From contig JAOASD010000029.1 of assembly GCA_025210265.1 (NCBI GenBank), forward strand, positions 1 through 64,000: a stretch of 64,000 nt of DNA, written 5' to 3'. The DNA is from Pelagimonas sp. GTDB taxonomy: Bacteria; Pseudomonadota; Alphaproteobacteria; Rhodobacterales; Rhodobacteraceae. Positions 32,830 to 40,718 of the stretch are shown here, one piece after another (positions within the stretch are counted from its first letter, which is position 1; each line of letters starts with the position of its first letter). The notes below the pieces were generated by a model, which was given only the letters and a program-made list of their open reading frames with translations, was not told where the DNA came from and did not search any database. The translations under genes were made by a program, and so were the position numbers.

Positions 32830-33309
32830 ATGAATGGCCCCGACGCATATCTACCCGGTGAGGATCGCCTGACCCGCTGTGACCTGCAGCCGGGGCAGAA
32901 ATTGGCGCGTGGTGTGGCGCGGCATCTGTCACAGCTGGGCTTTGCCACGCTGGAAGAGGTCTCGCCAGAGCGGGGATTGCGCGTCGATGTGATGGCGCTG
33001 GGCAGCAAAGGGCAGCTGTGGATTATTGAATGCAAATCCAGCCGCGCGGATTTTCTGTCAGATCAGAAATGGCAGGGCTATCTGCCCTATTGTGACCGCT
33101 ATTTCTGGGCGGTCGGCCCTGACTTCCCGGTCGATCTGTTGCCCCCGGAAAGCGGGTTGATCATCGCCGACGCCTATGGGGCCGAGATCGTGAGGCAGGG
33201 CATGGAAACCAAACTGCCCGGCGCGCGCCGCACCAAATTGTTGCGCAAATTCGCCCGTGATGCCGCGCAGCGCCTACATCGGCTGCGCGATCCAGAGGCG
33301 CGGCTATAG
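32830..33309 (+). CDS. mmcB: MmcB family DNA repair protein
   Basis: A 159-aa protein with a restriction-endonuclease-like fold: LRVDVMALGSKGQLWIIECKSSRADFLSDQKWQGYLPYCDRYFWAVG contains the PD-(D/E)xK core (Asp, then E-x-K of IIECKSS). In Caulobacter MmcB is an SOS-regulated repair protein. ATG 32830 is chosen because family similarity begins there; the frame is open further upstream but runs through the structured region. Confidence 0.88.
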   Translation: MNGPDAYLPGEDRLTRCDLQPGQKLARGVARHLSQLGFATLEEVSPERGLRVDVMALGSKGQLWIIECKSSRADFLSDQKWQGYLPYCDRYFWAVGPDFPVDLLPPESGLIIADAYGAEIVRQGMETKLPGARRTKLLRKFARDAAQRLHRLRDPEARL

Positions 33310-33314
33310 CTGTC

Positions 33315-33521
33315 TTAGCGTTTCTTTTTGCCCGCACCGCTGGCCGTGCGCGCCCCCGCCGCGGCTGAACGCAGCTCTTCGGCGATTTCCTCGGCCTCTT
33401 CGGGCAGGAAATCCATTGGGATTTCAATCCCATCGGCAAAGATAAACAGGCGGACCATGCCCTGATCGGTGGGACCGATTTGCAGGTTTGCTTCGATCTC
33501 GCGTTCGTCATTGATGCCCAT
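33315..33521 (-). CDS. Small conserved protein (DUF6324-like)
   Basis: A 68-aa acidic protein, MGINDEREIEANLQIGPTDQGMVRLFIF, then FLPEEAEEIAEELRSAAAGART. It resembles a small Rhodobacterales family found next to mmcB (I believe DUF6324). No function known. ATG 33521 fits the family; the frame extends 36 codons upstream without support. Convergent with mmcB, 5 nt apart. Confidence 0.7.
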   Translation of the reverse strand: MGINDEREIEANLQIGPTDQGMVRLFIFADGIEIPMDFLPEEAEEIAEELRSAAAGARTASGAGKKKR

Positions 33522-33681
33522 GATGCGCCCCTTTGCCGCTTTTCTATCGGATACGCCGCCCGTGACGCTGATGCAAGGGCGGGGCGGCAGGGCGGCGGTT
33601 TGGGCAGAATGCGGTTTGTGCAAATTCATGCGGGATTCGCTCTTGCATTCACCCTGAGAGCTTTGTATTTCGCCCCTCAGT

Positions 33682-33758
33682 GCCGCCTTAGCTCAGTAGG
33701 TTAGAGCGCTTGATTGTGGATCAAGAGGTCCCCCGTTCGAGCCGGGGAGGCGGTACCA
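33682..33758 (+). tRNA. tRNA-His (GTG), no G-1, A73, CCA encoded
   Basis: Acceptor GCCGCCT (33682-33688) pairs with AGGCGGT (33748-33754; G1 opposite T72), anticodon stem CTTGA/TCAAG with loop TTGTGGA gives GTG, and the T-loop is TTCGAGC. The base before G1 is T, so the universal G-1 is not templated, and position 73 is A instead of C. CCA is encoded. This pattern is known from many alphaproteobacteria. Confidence 0.95.
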
Positions 33759-33829
33759 TCTTCCAAAGTTGGAAATAGGGCAGGTTGCAGCCGTGCGGTT
33801 TGGACGACCGCTGTGCTAGCCCCGCTGTT

Positions 33830-34255
33830 TCAGCACCCGTCACGGCCCAGAACCAAGACCCAGATATTGCCGGGTGCCCGCACCAGCCCGTAATCGACCA
33901 CATCGCGCAGCAACAGATTGCGGCGATGGGGTTTGGATTTCATCCAACGGCCCAGCACCTCTGCCGGGGTTTTTGACCCGTAAGAGATATTTTCCGCGAT
34001 TCGGCAGGGGCGATAGCCCTGCGCCTGCGCGCGTCCCTTTACCGTGCTGCCGTCGCTGCCATCATGGGAAAAGAACCCGTTTTCCGACATATCCATCGCA
34101 TGAGCCATAGCCGTGGCTTCAAGCCGGGGCGAGGGGGATAGGGGGCCAAGGCCCGCTTCGCTGCGCAGCCCGTTCAGCAACTGGCGCACCTGCTGGGCCT
34201 CTGCCGAGGCCGCGCCAACCATCAGGGCCAGCATGAAAACCGCGATTTTGAACAT
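33830..34255 (-). CDS. CAP (SCP/PR1) domain secreted protein
   Basis: A 141-aa protein with a signal peptide (MFKIAVFMLALMVGAASAEA) and a CAP domain: LLNGLRSEAGLGPLSPSPRLEATAMAHAMDM, NGFFSHDGSDGSTVKGRAQAQGY and IAENISYG, carrying the usual His/Glu cavity residues. CAP proteins are extracytoplasmic; the bacterial role is mostly unknown. ATG 34255 is set at the signal peptide; a longer frame to 34297 is not supported. Confidence 0.85.
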   Translation of the reverse strand: MFKIAVFMLALMVGAASAEAQQVRQLLNGLRSEAGLGPLSPSPRLEATAMAHAMDMSENGFFSHDGSDGSTVKGRAQAQGYRPCRIAENISYGSKTPAEVLGRWMKSKPHRRNLLLRDVVDYGLVRAPGNIWVLVLGRDGC

Positions 34256-34314
34256 GGGCTGTCCTCCGGGATGAGTCTGGCAGGCGAATACCTGCATTTT
34301 GGTAAATATAGCCG

Positions 34315-35652
34315 TCAGAGCCCGGCCAGCACCCGTGCCATCCGGTTCTGGGTCTTGATCGCGGCCTCAAGGTCAAAACTGACGATCTGCCCGTCGCGCA
34401 CGATTTCGCGCCCTTCGACCAGCAGGTGGCGCACCCGCGTCGGCCCGGCCAGCAACAGCGCAGCCGGATCCCAACTGCCCGCGCTTTCCACGCCGCTCAG
34501 ATCCCAGATGGCGATGTCGGCGCGTTTGCCAATGGCGATCTGGCCACAATCGTCGCGGCCCAGCACCTCGGCCCCGCCGCGTGTGGCGATGCGCAGGGCT
34601 TCATGGGCGCTCATGGCATCGGCCCCCAGGGCGACGCGTTGCAACAGCATTGCCTGCCGGGCCTCGCCCACCAGAGAGCCGGCATCATTGCTGGCGGAGC
34701 CATCCACACCCAGCCCCACAGGCACCCCGGCATCCCGCATGGCGCGCAGCGGCGCAATCCCGCTGCCAAGGCGGCAATTGGAGCAGGGGCAATGGGCGAC
34801 CCCGGTCTGGCTGCGTGCAAACAGGTCGATTTCCTGACCATCCAGTTTCACGCAATGGGCGTGCCAGACATCGGGACCCGTCCAGCCCAGCTCTTCGGCA
34901 TATTGACCGGGGCGACAGCCGAACTGCGCCTGGCTATAGGCAATATCTTCTTCGTTTTCAGCCAGATGGGTGTGCAGCATCACGCCTTTGTCCCGCGCCA
35001 GAAGCGCCGCGTCGCGCATCAACCCCCGGCTGACTGAAAAAGGAGAGCACGGGGCGATGCCGACCCGCACCATTGCGCCCTCGGACGGGTCATGAAACGT
35101 ATCGACCACGCGGATGCAGTCATTGAGAATAGCGCCCTCGTCCTCGACCAGACTGTCCGGGGGCAGGCCGCCTTTGCTCTCTCCGATGCTCATGGCACCG
35201 CGTGTGGGGTGAAACCGCAGCCCGACCTCTTGCGCGGCAAAGATCGTGTCCTCTAGCCGGGCCCCATTGGGGTACAGATACAGATGGTCCGAGGTCAGTG
35301 TGCAGCCCGACAGCGCCAGTTCAGCCAGCCCGATCTGGGCCGAGGTGAACATCTCCTCCGGCCCAAAGCGCGCCCAGATCGGGTATAGGGTTTTGAGCCA
35401 GCCAAAAAGCAGCGCATCCTGCCCGCCCGGCACAGCGCGCGTCAGGGTCTGATACAGATGGTGGTGGGTGTTCACGAGGCCGGGCGTGACAAGGCAGTCG
35501 CGCCCGTCGATGATGTGCCCCGCGCTTTGCAGGTTCGGCCCGATGGCAGAGATCACCCCGTTGCGGATCACAATATCGTCACCGCTGCGGCGGGTGTCGG
35601 CATCATCCATGGTCAGGATGGTGTCGGCGTTGCGAATCAGGATCTCGGACAT
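34315..35652 (-). CDS. 8-oxoguanine deaminase-like amidohydrolase
   Basis: A 445-aa amidohydrolase of the SsnA/TrzN/8-oxoguanine deaminase group. Metal ligands are visible: VNTHHHLYQT (HxH), HTHLAENEED, WHAHCVKL, and GLGVDGSASND with the catalytic Asp. Similarity to bacterial 8-oxoguanine deaminases (RAVPGGQDALLFGWLKTLYPIWARF) makes oxidised-purine salvage the best guess; a related aminohydrolase of another purine or triazine is possible. It shares the window with a guanine deaminase at 40719-42014. 18 nt upstream lies hisN on the same strand. Confidence 0.82.
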   Translation of the reverse strand: MSEILIRNADTILTMDDADTRRSGDDIVIRNGVISAIGPNLQSAGHIIDGRDCLVTPGLVNTHHHLYQTLTRAVPGGQDALLFGWLKTLYPIWARFGPEEMFTSAQIGLAELALSGCTLTSDHLYLYPNGARLEDTIFAAQEVGLRFHPTRGAMSIGESKGGLPPDSLVEDEGAILNDCIRVVDTFHDPSEGAMVRVGIAPCSPFSVSRGLMRDAALLARDKGVMLHTHLAENEEDIAYSQAQFGCRPGQYAEELGWTGPDVWHAHCVKLDGQEIDLFARSQTGVAHCPCSNCRLGSGIAPLRAMRDAGVPVGLGVDGSASNDAGSLVGEARQAMLLQRVALGADAMSAHEALRIATRGGAEVLGRDDCGQIAIGKRADIAIWDLSGVESAGSWDPAALLLAGPTRVRHLLVEGREIVRDGQIVSFDLEAAIKTQNRMARVLAGL

Positions 35653-35670
35653 CGGGGTTCCTTTTTGCGC

Positions 35671-36477
35671 TTAGGGCGTGTTGGCCAGAAGGGCGAGCGC
35701 CTGCGCGTGCAGCTCTTTGTTGGCGGCGGCCAGAACGCGCCCGCCGTTATGCGCCGGGCCGCCAGTCCAGTCGGTGACAATGCCGCCAGCGGCTGTGATC
35801 ACGGCAATCGGTGCCTGAATGTCATAGGGTTGCAGGCCCGCTTCGATCACTAGATCAATCTGCCCGGCGGCCAGCAGGGCATAGGCGTAGCAGTCGCAGC
35901 CATAGCGGGTCAGCTGGACCTGTTCTGCGACTTTGGCAAAGGCCGCGCCTTCTGCTGGGGTGCCGACCTCGGGGAAGGTTGAAAACAGGATGGCGTTGGC
36001 CAGGTCGGTTGTGGTCCGGGTCTGACAGACCCCGCCGCCATGGGGGCCAGTCCAGTTCGCGCGCCCTGGGCCGCCAAAAAACCGTTCGCCAGTATAGGGT
36101 TGGTCGATCAGCCCAAGCACGGGGCCGGTTTCATCTGCGACAGAAATCAGCACCCCCCAGGTCGGTGTGCCGGACAGAAAGCCGCGTGTGCCGTCGATCG
36201 GATCCAGTACCCAGGTCAGACCGCTTTCGCTGTCTTTGGGGCCAAATTCCTCGCCCAGGATGCCGTCCTGCGGGCGCAGTTCGGCAAGAAGGGCGCGCAT
36301 GGCTTTTTCTGATGCGCGGTCTGCTGCGGTGACCGGGTCGAACCCGTCTTGCTGCTTATTATCTGCCTGCAGTTCGGGGCTGCGGAAATATGGCAGAATC
36401 ACCTGACCGGCCTGATCCGCAAGGGCGGAGGCCGTGTCAAAAAGTGTGTTGATAAGTTCTTGAGATAGTTCAGCCAT
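35671..36477 (-). CDS. hisN: Inositol monophosphatase family, probable histidinol-phosphatase HisN
   Basis: A 268-aa lithium-sensitive phosphatase: ILGEEFG, WVLDPIDGTRGFLSG (metal-binding DPIDG(T)) and LVIEAGLQPYDIQAPIAVITAAGGIVTDWTGG (second motif, DxxA-like). The sequence is closest to the HisN type that dephosphorylates histidinol phosphate, the step before hisD. Inositol or nucleotide phosphates are alternatives. The start ATG 36477 is the first in the family frame. Confidence 0.83.
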   Translation of the reverse strand: MAELSQELINTLFDTASALADQAGQVILPYFRSPELQADNKQQDGFDPVTAADRASEKAMRALLAELRPQDGILGEEFGPKDSESGLTWVLDPIDGTRGFLSGTPTWGVLISVADETGPVLGLIDQPYTGERFFGGPGRANWTGPHGGGVCQTRTTTDLANAILFSTFPEVGTPAEGAAFAKVAEQVQLTRYGCDCYAYALLAAGQIDLVIEAGLQPYDIQAPIAVITAAGGIVTDWTGGPAHNGGRVLAAANKELHAQALALLANTP

Positions 36478-36528
36478 TGACCCCTCCGGCGCTCTGTAAT
36501 CCAGAGCTACCGCAGCGGTCGCTTTGGC

Positions 36529-36903
36529 TCAAGCCACGTCGGACAGGACGCGTGCCAGTTCAAACAGGCGGCGACGCTGGTTTTCCGGGATCGCATAGTA
36601 AGACCGCACAAGATCCAGCGCCTCTTTGTCGCCCAGAATGTCCGCCGGGATGCTTTCCGCCTTTTCGGCGACATCTTCGGCCTCGGACTCGATGCCCTCA
36701 AAGAAGAAGCTGACAGGCACATCAAGCGCATCGGCAATGTCCCACAGGCGGGACGCGCTGACACGGTTTGCACCGGTTTCATATTTCTGAATCTGTTGGA
36801 ATTTGATTCCGACATGTTCGGCCAATTGCTGTTGCGTCATCCCGACCAGCCAGCGGCGGTGGCGAATACGCTTGCCAACATGTACATCTACCGGATGCGC
36901 CAT
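36529..36903 (-). CDS. XRE family transcriptional regulator
   Basis: A 124-aa protein with a helix-turn-helix of the XRE/Cro type at about residues 10-65: VGKRIRHRRWLVGMTQQQLAEHVGIKFQQIQKYETGANRVSASRLWDIADALDVPVSFFF. The acidic linker and C-terminal helix may mediate dimerisation. The pattern resembles PraR-like regulators of rhizobia; targets here are unknown. ATG 36903 matches the family start MAHPVDVHVGKRI. The 281-bp gap upstream, shared with the divergent oxidoreductase, is AT-richer and should hold both promoters. Confidence 0.88.
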   Translation of the reverse strand: MAHPVDVHVGKRIRHRRWLVGMTQQQLAEHVGIKFQQIQKYETGANRVSASRLWDIADALDVPVSFFFEGIESEAEDVAEKAESIPADILGDKEALDLVRSYYAIPENQRRRLFELARVLSDVA

Positions 36904-37184
36904 GGTTTTTCCCTTATGTCGTTGCCTATGGCCGACCAAATGGGGAAGCCCCTGGTGGCCTGAAATTTTGGTTTTAAGGAATAATCCTGCAAGGATTGAC
37001 CTGAACCTTGCTACATCAATTTAGCATTGAAAATCAAGACAAAACCACGTCCAATGATGGTAAAGAATTCCGCAATTCCCCACAAAGTTGAACCGATTTG
37101 GTAACTGTTGCGGCAATGGAAACACATGGGCTATTCCCTCTAACAGGTTGAAATTCAATACTGCCCAAGTCCACAGGAGAAATC

Positions 37185-38150
37185 ATGCGCGCCTATCAGT
37201 TAAGTTCTTTCGACAATCCCGCCGCGCTGGTGGATCTGCCGACCCCCGATCCGGCCGAGGGCGAGATCCGTTTGCGTATCAAAGCCTGCGGGTTGAACTT
37301 TGCCGATCTGCTGATGTTGAAGGGCACGTATCAGGATACGCCGGACCTGCCCTTTGTCATGGGGATGGAGGTTGCGGGTATCGTTGATGCGGTCGGACCT
37401 GGCGTGGCCGGATTTGCCACGGGCGACCGGGTCGCGGTGTTTGGTGGCAAGGGCGGGCTGGCCGAATATGGGTGTTTCGAAGCGGCCCGTGCGGTGAAAT
37501 TGCCTGACCAGATGAGCTTTGTTGACGGGGCAGCGTATCAGATCGCCTATGGGACAAGCCATTTGGCGCTGGATCACCGGGCGCATTTGCAACCGGGCGA
37601 AACGCTTCTGGTGCTCGGGGCCGCCGGCGGGGTGGGCCTGACCGCGGTCGAGATCGGTAAGCTGATGGGCGCGCGGGTGATTGCCTGCGCACGTGGCGCG
37701 GACAAGCTGGAAGCGGCGAAAAACGCGGGGGCAGATGTCTTGATCGACGCCACAACCGCCGATCTGCGCGCCGAGCTGAAGGCGCTGGGCGGGGTTGATG
37801 TGGTGTATGACCCGGTTGGAGGCGATCAATTTACTGCCGCCTTCCGTGCCTGCCGCCCCGAAGCCCGGATCCTCAGCATCGGTTTTGCCAGCGGGGATGT
37901 GCCGCAAATCAAAGCCAACCATCTGATGGTCAAGAATATTTCCGTGATTGGTCTGTATTGGGGGGCCTATCTGACCTTTAACCCAAAGGCGCTGACCGAT
38001 TCGCTGGCGCAGCTGCGGGACTGGCAGGTCGAAGGTAAACTGACCCCGCATGTCAGCCACAAGCTGCCGCTAGAGCAGGCAGGCGAAGGCATGGCCTTGC
38101 TGCGAGACCGCAAATCCACTGGCAAGGTTGTGATCACGATTGACGACTAA
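37185..38150 (+). CDS. NADPH:quinone oxidoreductase (zinc-independent MDR family)
   Basis: A 321-aa medium-chain dehydrogenase/reductase of the quinone reductase type: ACGLNFADLLMLKGTYQDTPDLPFVMGMEVAGIV, then LGAAGGVGLTAVEIGKLMGARVIA (Rossmann NADPH loop), and VYDPVGGDQFTAAFR and SIGFASGDVPQIKANHLMVKNISVIGLYWG. The catalytic-zinc cysteines are absent. It may reduce quinones or other enones, or detoxify. AGGAGAA precedes the ATG. Two hairpins follow the stop. Confidence 0.9.
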   Translation: MRAYQLSSFDNPAALVDLPTPDPAEGEIRLRIKACGLNFADLLMLKGTYQDTPDLPFVMGMEVAGIVDAVGPGVAGFATGDRVAVFGGKGGLAEYGCFEAARAVKLPDQMSFVDGAAYQIAYGTSHLALDHRAHLQPGETLLVLGAAGGVGLTAVEIGKLMGARVIACARGADKLEAAKNAGADVLIDATTADLRAELKALGGVDVVYDPVGGDQFTAAFRACRPEARILSIGFASGDVPQIKANHLMVKNISVIGLYWGAYLTFNPKALTDSLAQLRDWQVEGKLTPHVSHKLPLEQAGEGMALLRDRKSTGKVVITIDD

Positions 38151-38174
38151 TCGCGACGCAGGCCACAGGCGGCG

Positions 38175-38239
38175 CAAATTTTTCTGAGGAAAAATTTGGC
38201 CGTCGCGCATGATGTGACGGGCCGCCAGGCGGGCGGCCT
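38175..38239. terminator. Two hairpins between quinone oxidoreductase and rpoH
   Basis: CAAATTTTTC-TGAG-GAAAAATTTG (38175-38198) is a perfect 10-bp stem, and GGGCCGCC-AGGC-GGGCGGCC follows at 38219-38238. Both lie between convergent genes and probably stop transcription from each side. The first belongs to a type of A/T-core hairpin also seen at 56438-56457 and 59423-59446. Confidence 0.75.
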
Positions 38240-38255
38240 ATCACGGGCTACCTGA

Positions 38256-39152
38256 TCAGGTTGCGGGCATCAGCCCCTGATCGCGGGCCAGATCCCGCAT
38301 CCGTTTTTGCAGCTTTTCAAAGGCGCGCACCTCGATCTGGCGGATACGTTCGCGCGACACGTCATAGACGCTGGACAGATCTTCCAGAGTGACGGGTTTT
38401 TCCGTCAGGCGGCGCTGGGTCAGGATGTCCTTTTCACGGTCATTCAGTACATCCATGGCCTCGGTCAGCAGGGTGCGGCGCGCTTCCAGTTCGTCGCGTT
38501 CCGCGTAATCGCCTGCTTGATCCGCGTCTTCGTCTTCCAGCCAGTCCTGCCATTGCATGGACCCGTCATCATCGCTGCCAACCTGCGCGTTCAGCGAAGC
38601 ATCCCCGCCCGACAGGCGGCGGTTCATATTCACAACCTCGGTTTCGGACACGCCCAGATCATTGGCGATGCGCTGCACATGTTCGGGGCGCAGGTCGCCC
38701 TCTTCCAATGCGCCGATCCGGGCCTTGGCCTTGCGCAGGTTGAAGAACAGTTTCTTTTGCGCGCTGGTCGTGCCCAGTTTCACCAGAGACCAGGACCGCA
38801 GGATATATTCCTGGATCGAGGCACGGATCCACCACATGGCATAGGTCGCCAGGCGAAAGCCCTTTTCCGGGTCAAAGCGTTTCACCGCCTGCATCAGGCC
38901 GACATTGGCCTCGGAAATCACTTCGGCCTGGGGTAGGCCATAGCCGCGATAGCCCATGGCGATTTTTGCGGCCAGGCGCAGGTGGCTTGTGACCATCTTA
39001 TGCGCTGCGCCGGAATCCTCGTCCTCGACCCAGCGTTTGGCCAGCATGTATTCTTCTTCCGGTTCCAGCAGGGGGAACTTACGGATTTCCTGCAAATAGC
39101 GGCTCAGCCCGGCTTCGGGCGAGGGGGCGGGCAGGTTTGTATAGTTACTCAT
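38256..39152 (-). CDS. rpoH: Heat-shock sigma factor RpoH (sigma-32)
   Basis: A 298-aa sigma-70 family protein. Region 1.2 YLQEIRKFPLLEPEEEY, region 2.3-2.4 KRFDPEKGFRLATYAMWWIRASIQEYILRSWSLVK with the sigma-32-type KLGTTSAQKKLFFNLRK RpoH box, and region 4.2 LEDLSSVYDVSRERIRQIEVRAFEKL. It directs RNA polymerase to heat-shock and, in this group, oxidative-stress genes. It lies downstream of rluD and has its own promoter at 39202-39233. Rhodobacterales often have two rpoH genes; which this is cannot be told. Confidence 0.97.
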   Translation of the reverse strand: MSNYTNLPAPSPEAGLSRYLQEIRKFPLLEPEEEYMLAKRWVEDEDSGAAHKMVTSHLRLAAKIAMGYRGYGLPQAEVISEANVGLMQAVKRFDPEKGFRLATYAMWWIRASIQEYILRSWSLVKLGTTSAQKKLFFNLRKAKARIGALEEGDLRPEHVQRIANDLGVSETEVVNMNRRLSGGDASLNAQVGSDDDGSMQWQDWLEDEDADQAGDYAERDELEARRTLLTEAMDVLNDREKDILTQRRLTEKPVTLEDLSSVYDVSRERIRQIEVRAFEKLQKRMRDLARDQGLMPAT

Positions 39153-39201
39153 GACACTCTCCCTCAGATCATTTAATCCGATGTTACGGATGTTAACATT
39201 G

Positions 39202-39233
39202 ATGTGGGACTGGCGTTAGCGCCTTTCAAGGGG
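39202..39233 (-). promoter_or_regulatory. Sigma-32-type promoter of rpoH
   Basis: On the minus strand CCCCTTGAAA (39233-39224) matches the heat-shock -35 element, and after 15 nt CCCACAT (39208-39202) matches the -10 element CCCCATnT in most positions. The predicted 5' leader is about 45 nt. This would make rpoH autoregulated. Confidence 0.65.
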
Positions 39234-39323
39234 CTGCCAGCAATTCCTTGAGGAAAAGTTAAAGCGCGCAGAGATTGGAGGAAAGAGACAGTTACGTGCG
39301 TTCACGCACAGGTGTTGATTGCA

Positions 39324-39346
39324 ACAAAGGCGCATAGCGCCCTTGT
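39324..39346. terminator. Hairpin after rluD
   Basis: ACAAAGGCGC (39324-39333), loop ATA, GCGCCCTTGT (39337-39346): a 10-bp stem with one mismatch, downstream of the rluD stop on the minus strand. It is probably a weak terminator or read-through attenuator before rpoH. Confidence 0.55.
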
Positions 39347-39367
39347 CACATGCGCATGGCGCGACCG

Positions 39368-40393
39368 TCAGGCTTCGCGCAGGCGGGTCAGCAAACCGTC
39401 CATATCCGCGGGCAGGGGGCTGTGAAACAGTAGTTCTGCGCCGCTGGCAGGGTGGACAAAGCCCAGCTCGGCCGCGTGCAGCGCCTGTCGGTCCAGCGCG
39501 GCCAGCGCGCTGACGGTCTCCGGGTCAAACGCCTTGACTGCGATCTTGCGCCGCCCGCCATAGACCGGATCGCCCAACAGCGCATGACCGGCATGGGCCA
39601 TGTGAACACGAATCTGGTGGGTGCGCCCGGTTTCCAGGCGGCATTGCACCAGCGCCAGAGAGGGCGGTGTGCCGAACCGTTCCAGTACCCTGGCATGGGT
39701 CACAGCGTGCCGCCCCTGACCGTCGAAATAGACCGCCTGCCGCTGGCGGTCGGTTTTGTGCCGCGCAAGGCCCGAGGTGATCACAACCTCGCCCGCGCCG
39801 CCTGCGGCGACGCCGCGTGTGCCCAGCAGCCGGGGATCGCCCAGATCCGGCACCCCATGGCACAGGGCCAGATAGGCGCGGCGTGCAGTGTGCTTTTCAA
39901 ACTGCTTCGCCAGCCCGTGATGGGCACGGTCCGATTTCGCCACCACCAGCAGCCCGCTGGTGTCCTTGTCGATGCGATGCACGATGCCGGGGCGCTTTTC
40001 ACCGCCGATCCCGGATAGGTTGCCGCCAAAATGATGCAGCAGCGCGTTGACCAGCGTTCCATCGGGCGAGCCGGGCGCAGGATGCACCACCATGCCCGCA
40101 GGTTTGTCGATGACGATCAGATCCTCGTCTTCGTGCAGGATGGTCAGGGGGATGTCCTGCGGCAGCACGTCATAGCTTTGCGCTTCGGGGACGGTGATGT
40201 CGATTTCATCGCCTTCTTCGACCCGCGCTTTGGGGGTGTCCAGAACGGTCCCGCCGCATGTCACCGCGCCCTCGGCGATCAATCGCGCCAATCGGGTGCG
40301 CGACAGCGCGGCCTCCTCTGGCACATCACGGGCGAGGGCTTTATCAAGGCGGGGCGGCGGGTTGGCCGCGATGGTTACGCGAAGGGTCGTCAT
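39368..40393 (-). CDS. rluD: RluA family 23S rRNA pseudouridine synthase (RluD type)
   Basis: A 341-aa enzyme. The N-terminal S4 domain is about residues 12-75 (RLDKALARDV, SRTRLARLIAEGAV), and the catalytic domain carries GGEKRPGIVHRIDKDTSGLLVVAKSD with the catalytic Asp of HRIDKDTSG. CRLETGRTHQIRVHMAHAGHALLGDP follows. It isomerises uridines of 23S rRNA. Start ATG 40393 overlaps the start codon of the divergent small membrane protein in a CATG. Confidence 0.95.
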   Translation of the reverse strand: MTTLRVTIAANPPPRLDKALARDVPEEAALSRTRLARLIAEGAVTCGGTVLDTPKARVEEGDEIDITVPEAQSYDVLPQDIPLTILHEDEDLIVIDKPAGMVVHPAPGSPDGTLVNALLHHFGGNLSGIGGEKRPGIVHRIDKDTSGLLVVAKSDRAHHGLAKQFEKHTARRAYLALCHGVPDLGDPRLLGTRGVAAGGAGEVVITSGLARHKTDRQRQAVYFDGQGRHAVTHARVLERFGTPPSLALVQCRLETGRTHQIRVHMAHAGHALLGDPVYGGRRKIAVKAFDPETVSALAALDRQALHAAELGFVHPASGAELLFHSPLPADMDGLLTRLREA

Positions 40394-40703
40394 GAATTCC
40401 GAAGAGCCTCTGGTCGAAGACTTGCCCGAGCCGCCCCAGCTGCGCTTTCTGCGCCTTCTGGTCACGGTGCTGACAGGGGTGATGATTGCCGGGATCGGGA
40501 TGATCCTGTTCCTGATCTGGCTCAGCTATAGCAATGCCCGCGCGCCCTTGCCAGAGGTGATCACCCTGCCATCGGGCGCAGAGGCCACGGCCTATACCCA
40601 GGGCGCGGATTGGTATGCGGTGGTGACAGCCGACAACCAGATCCTGATCTTTGATCGCGCCACAGGCGATCTGCGCCAGACAATCCAGATCGAGGCGCAG
40701 TAA
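40392..40703 (+). CDS. Small single-pass membrane protein (DUF6476-like)
   Basis: A 103-aa protein with one membrane helix (about residues 22-45, LLVTVLTGVMIAGIGMILFLIWL) and a C-terminal periplasmic domain (ADWYAVVTADNQILIFDRATGDLRQTIQI), resembling a family I believe is DUF6476. Divergent from rluD with overlapping start codons (ATG on both strands inside CATG 40391-40394), so its ribosome site and promoter must lie inside the rluD coding sequence. Confidence 0.78.
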   Translation: MNSEEPLVEDLPEPPQLRFLRLLVTVLTGVMIAGIGMILFLIWLSYSNARAPLPEVITLPSGAEATAYTQGADWYAVVTADNQILIFDRATGDLRQTIQIEAQ

Positions 40704-40718
40704 GGTCAGCGGTCTGAC

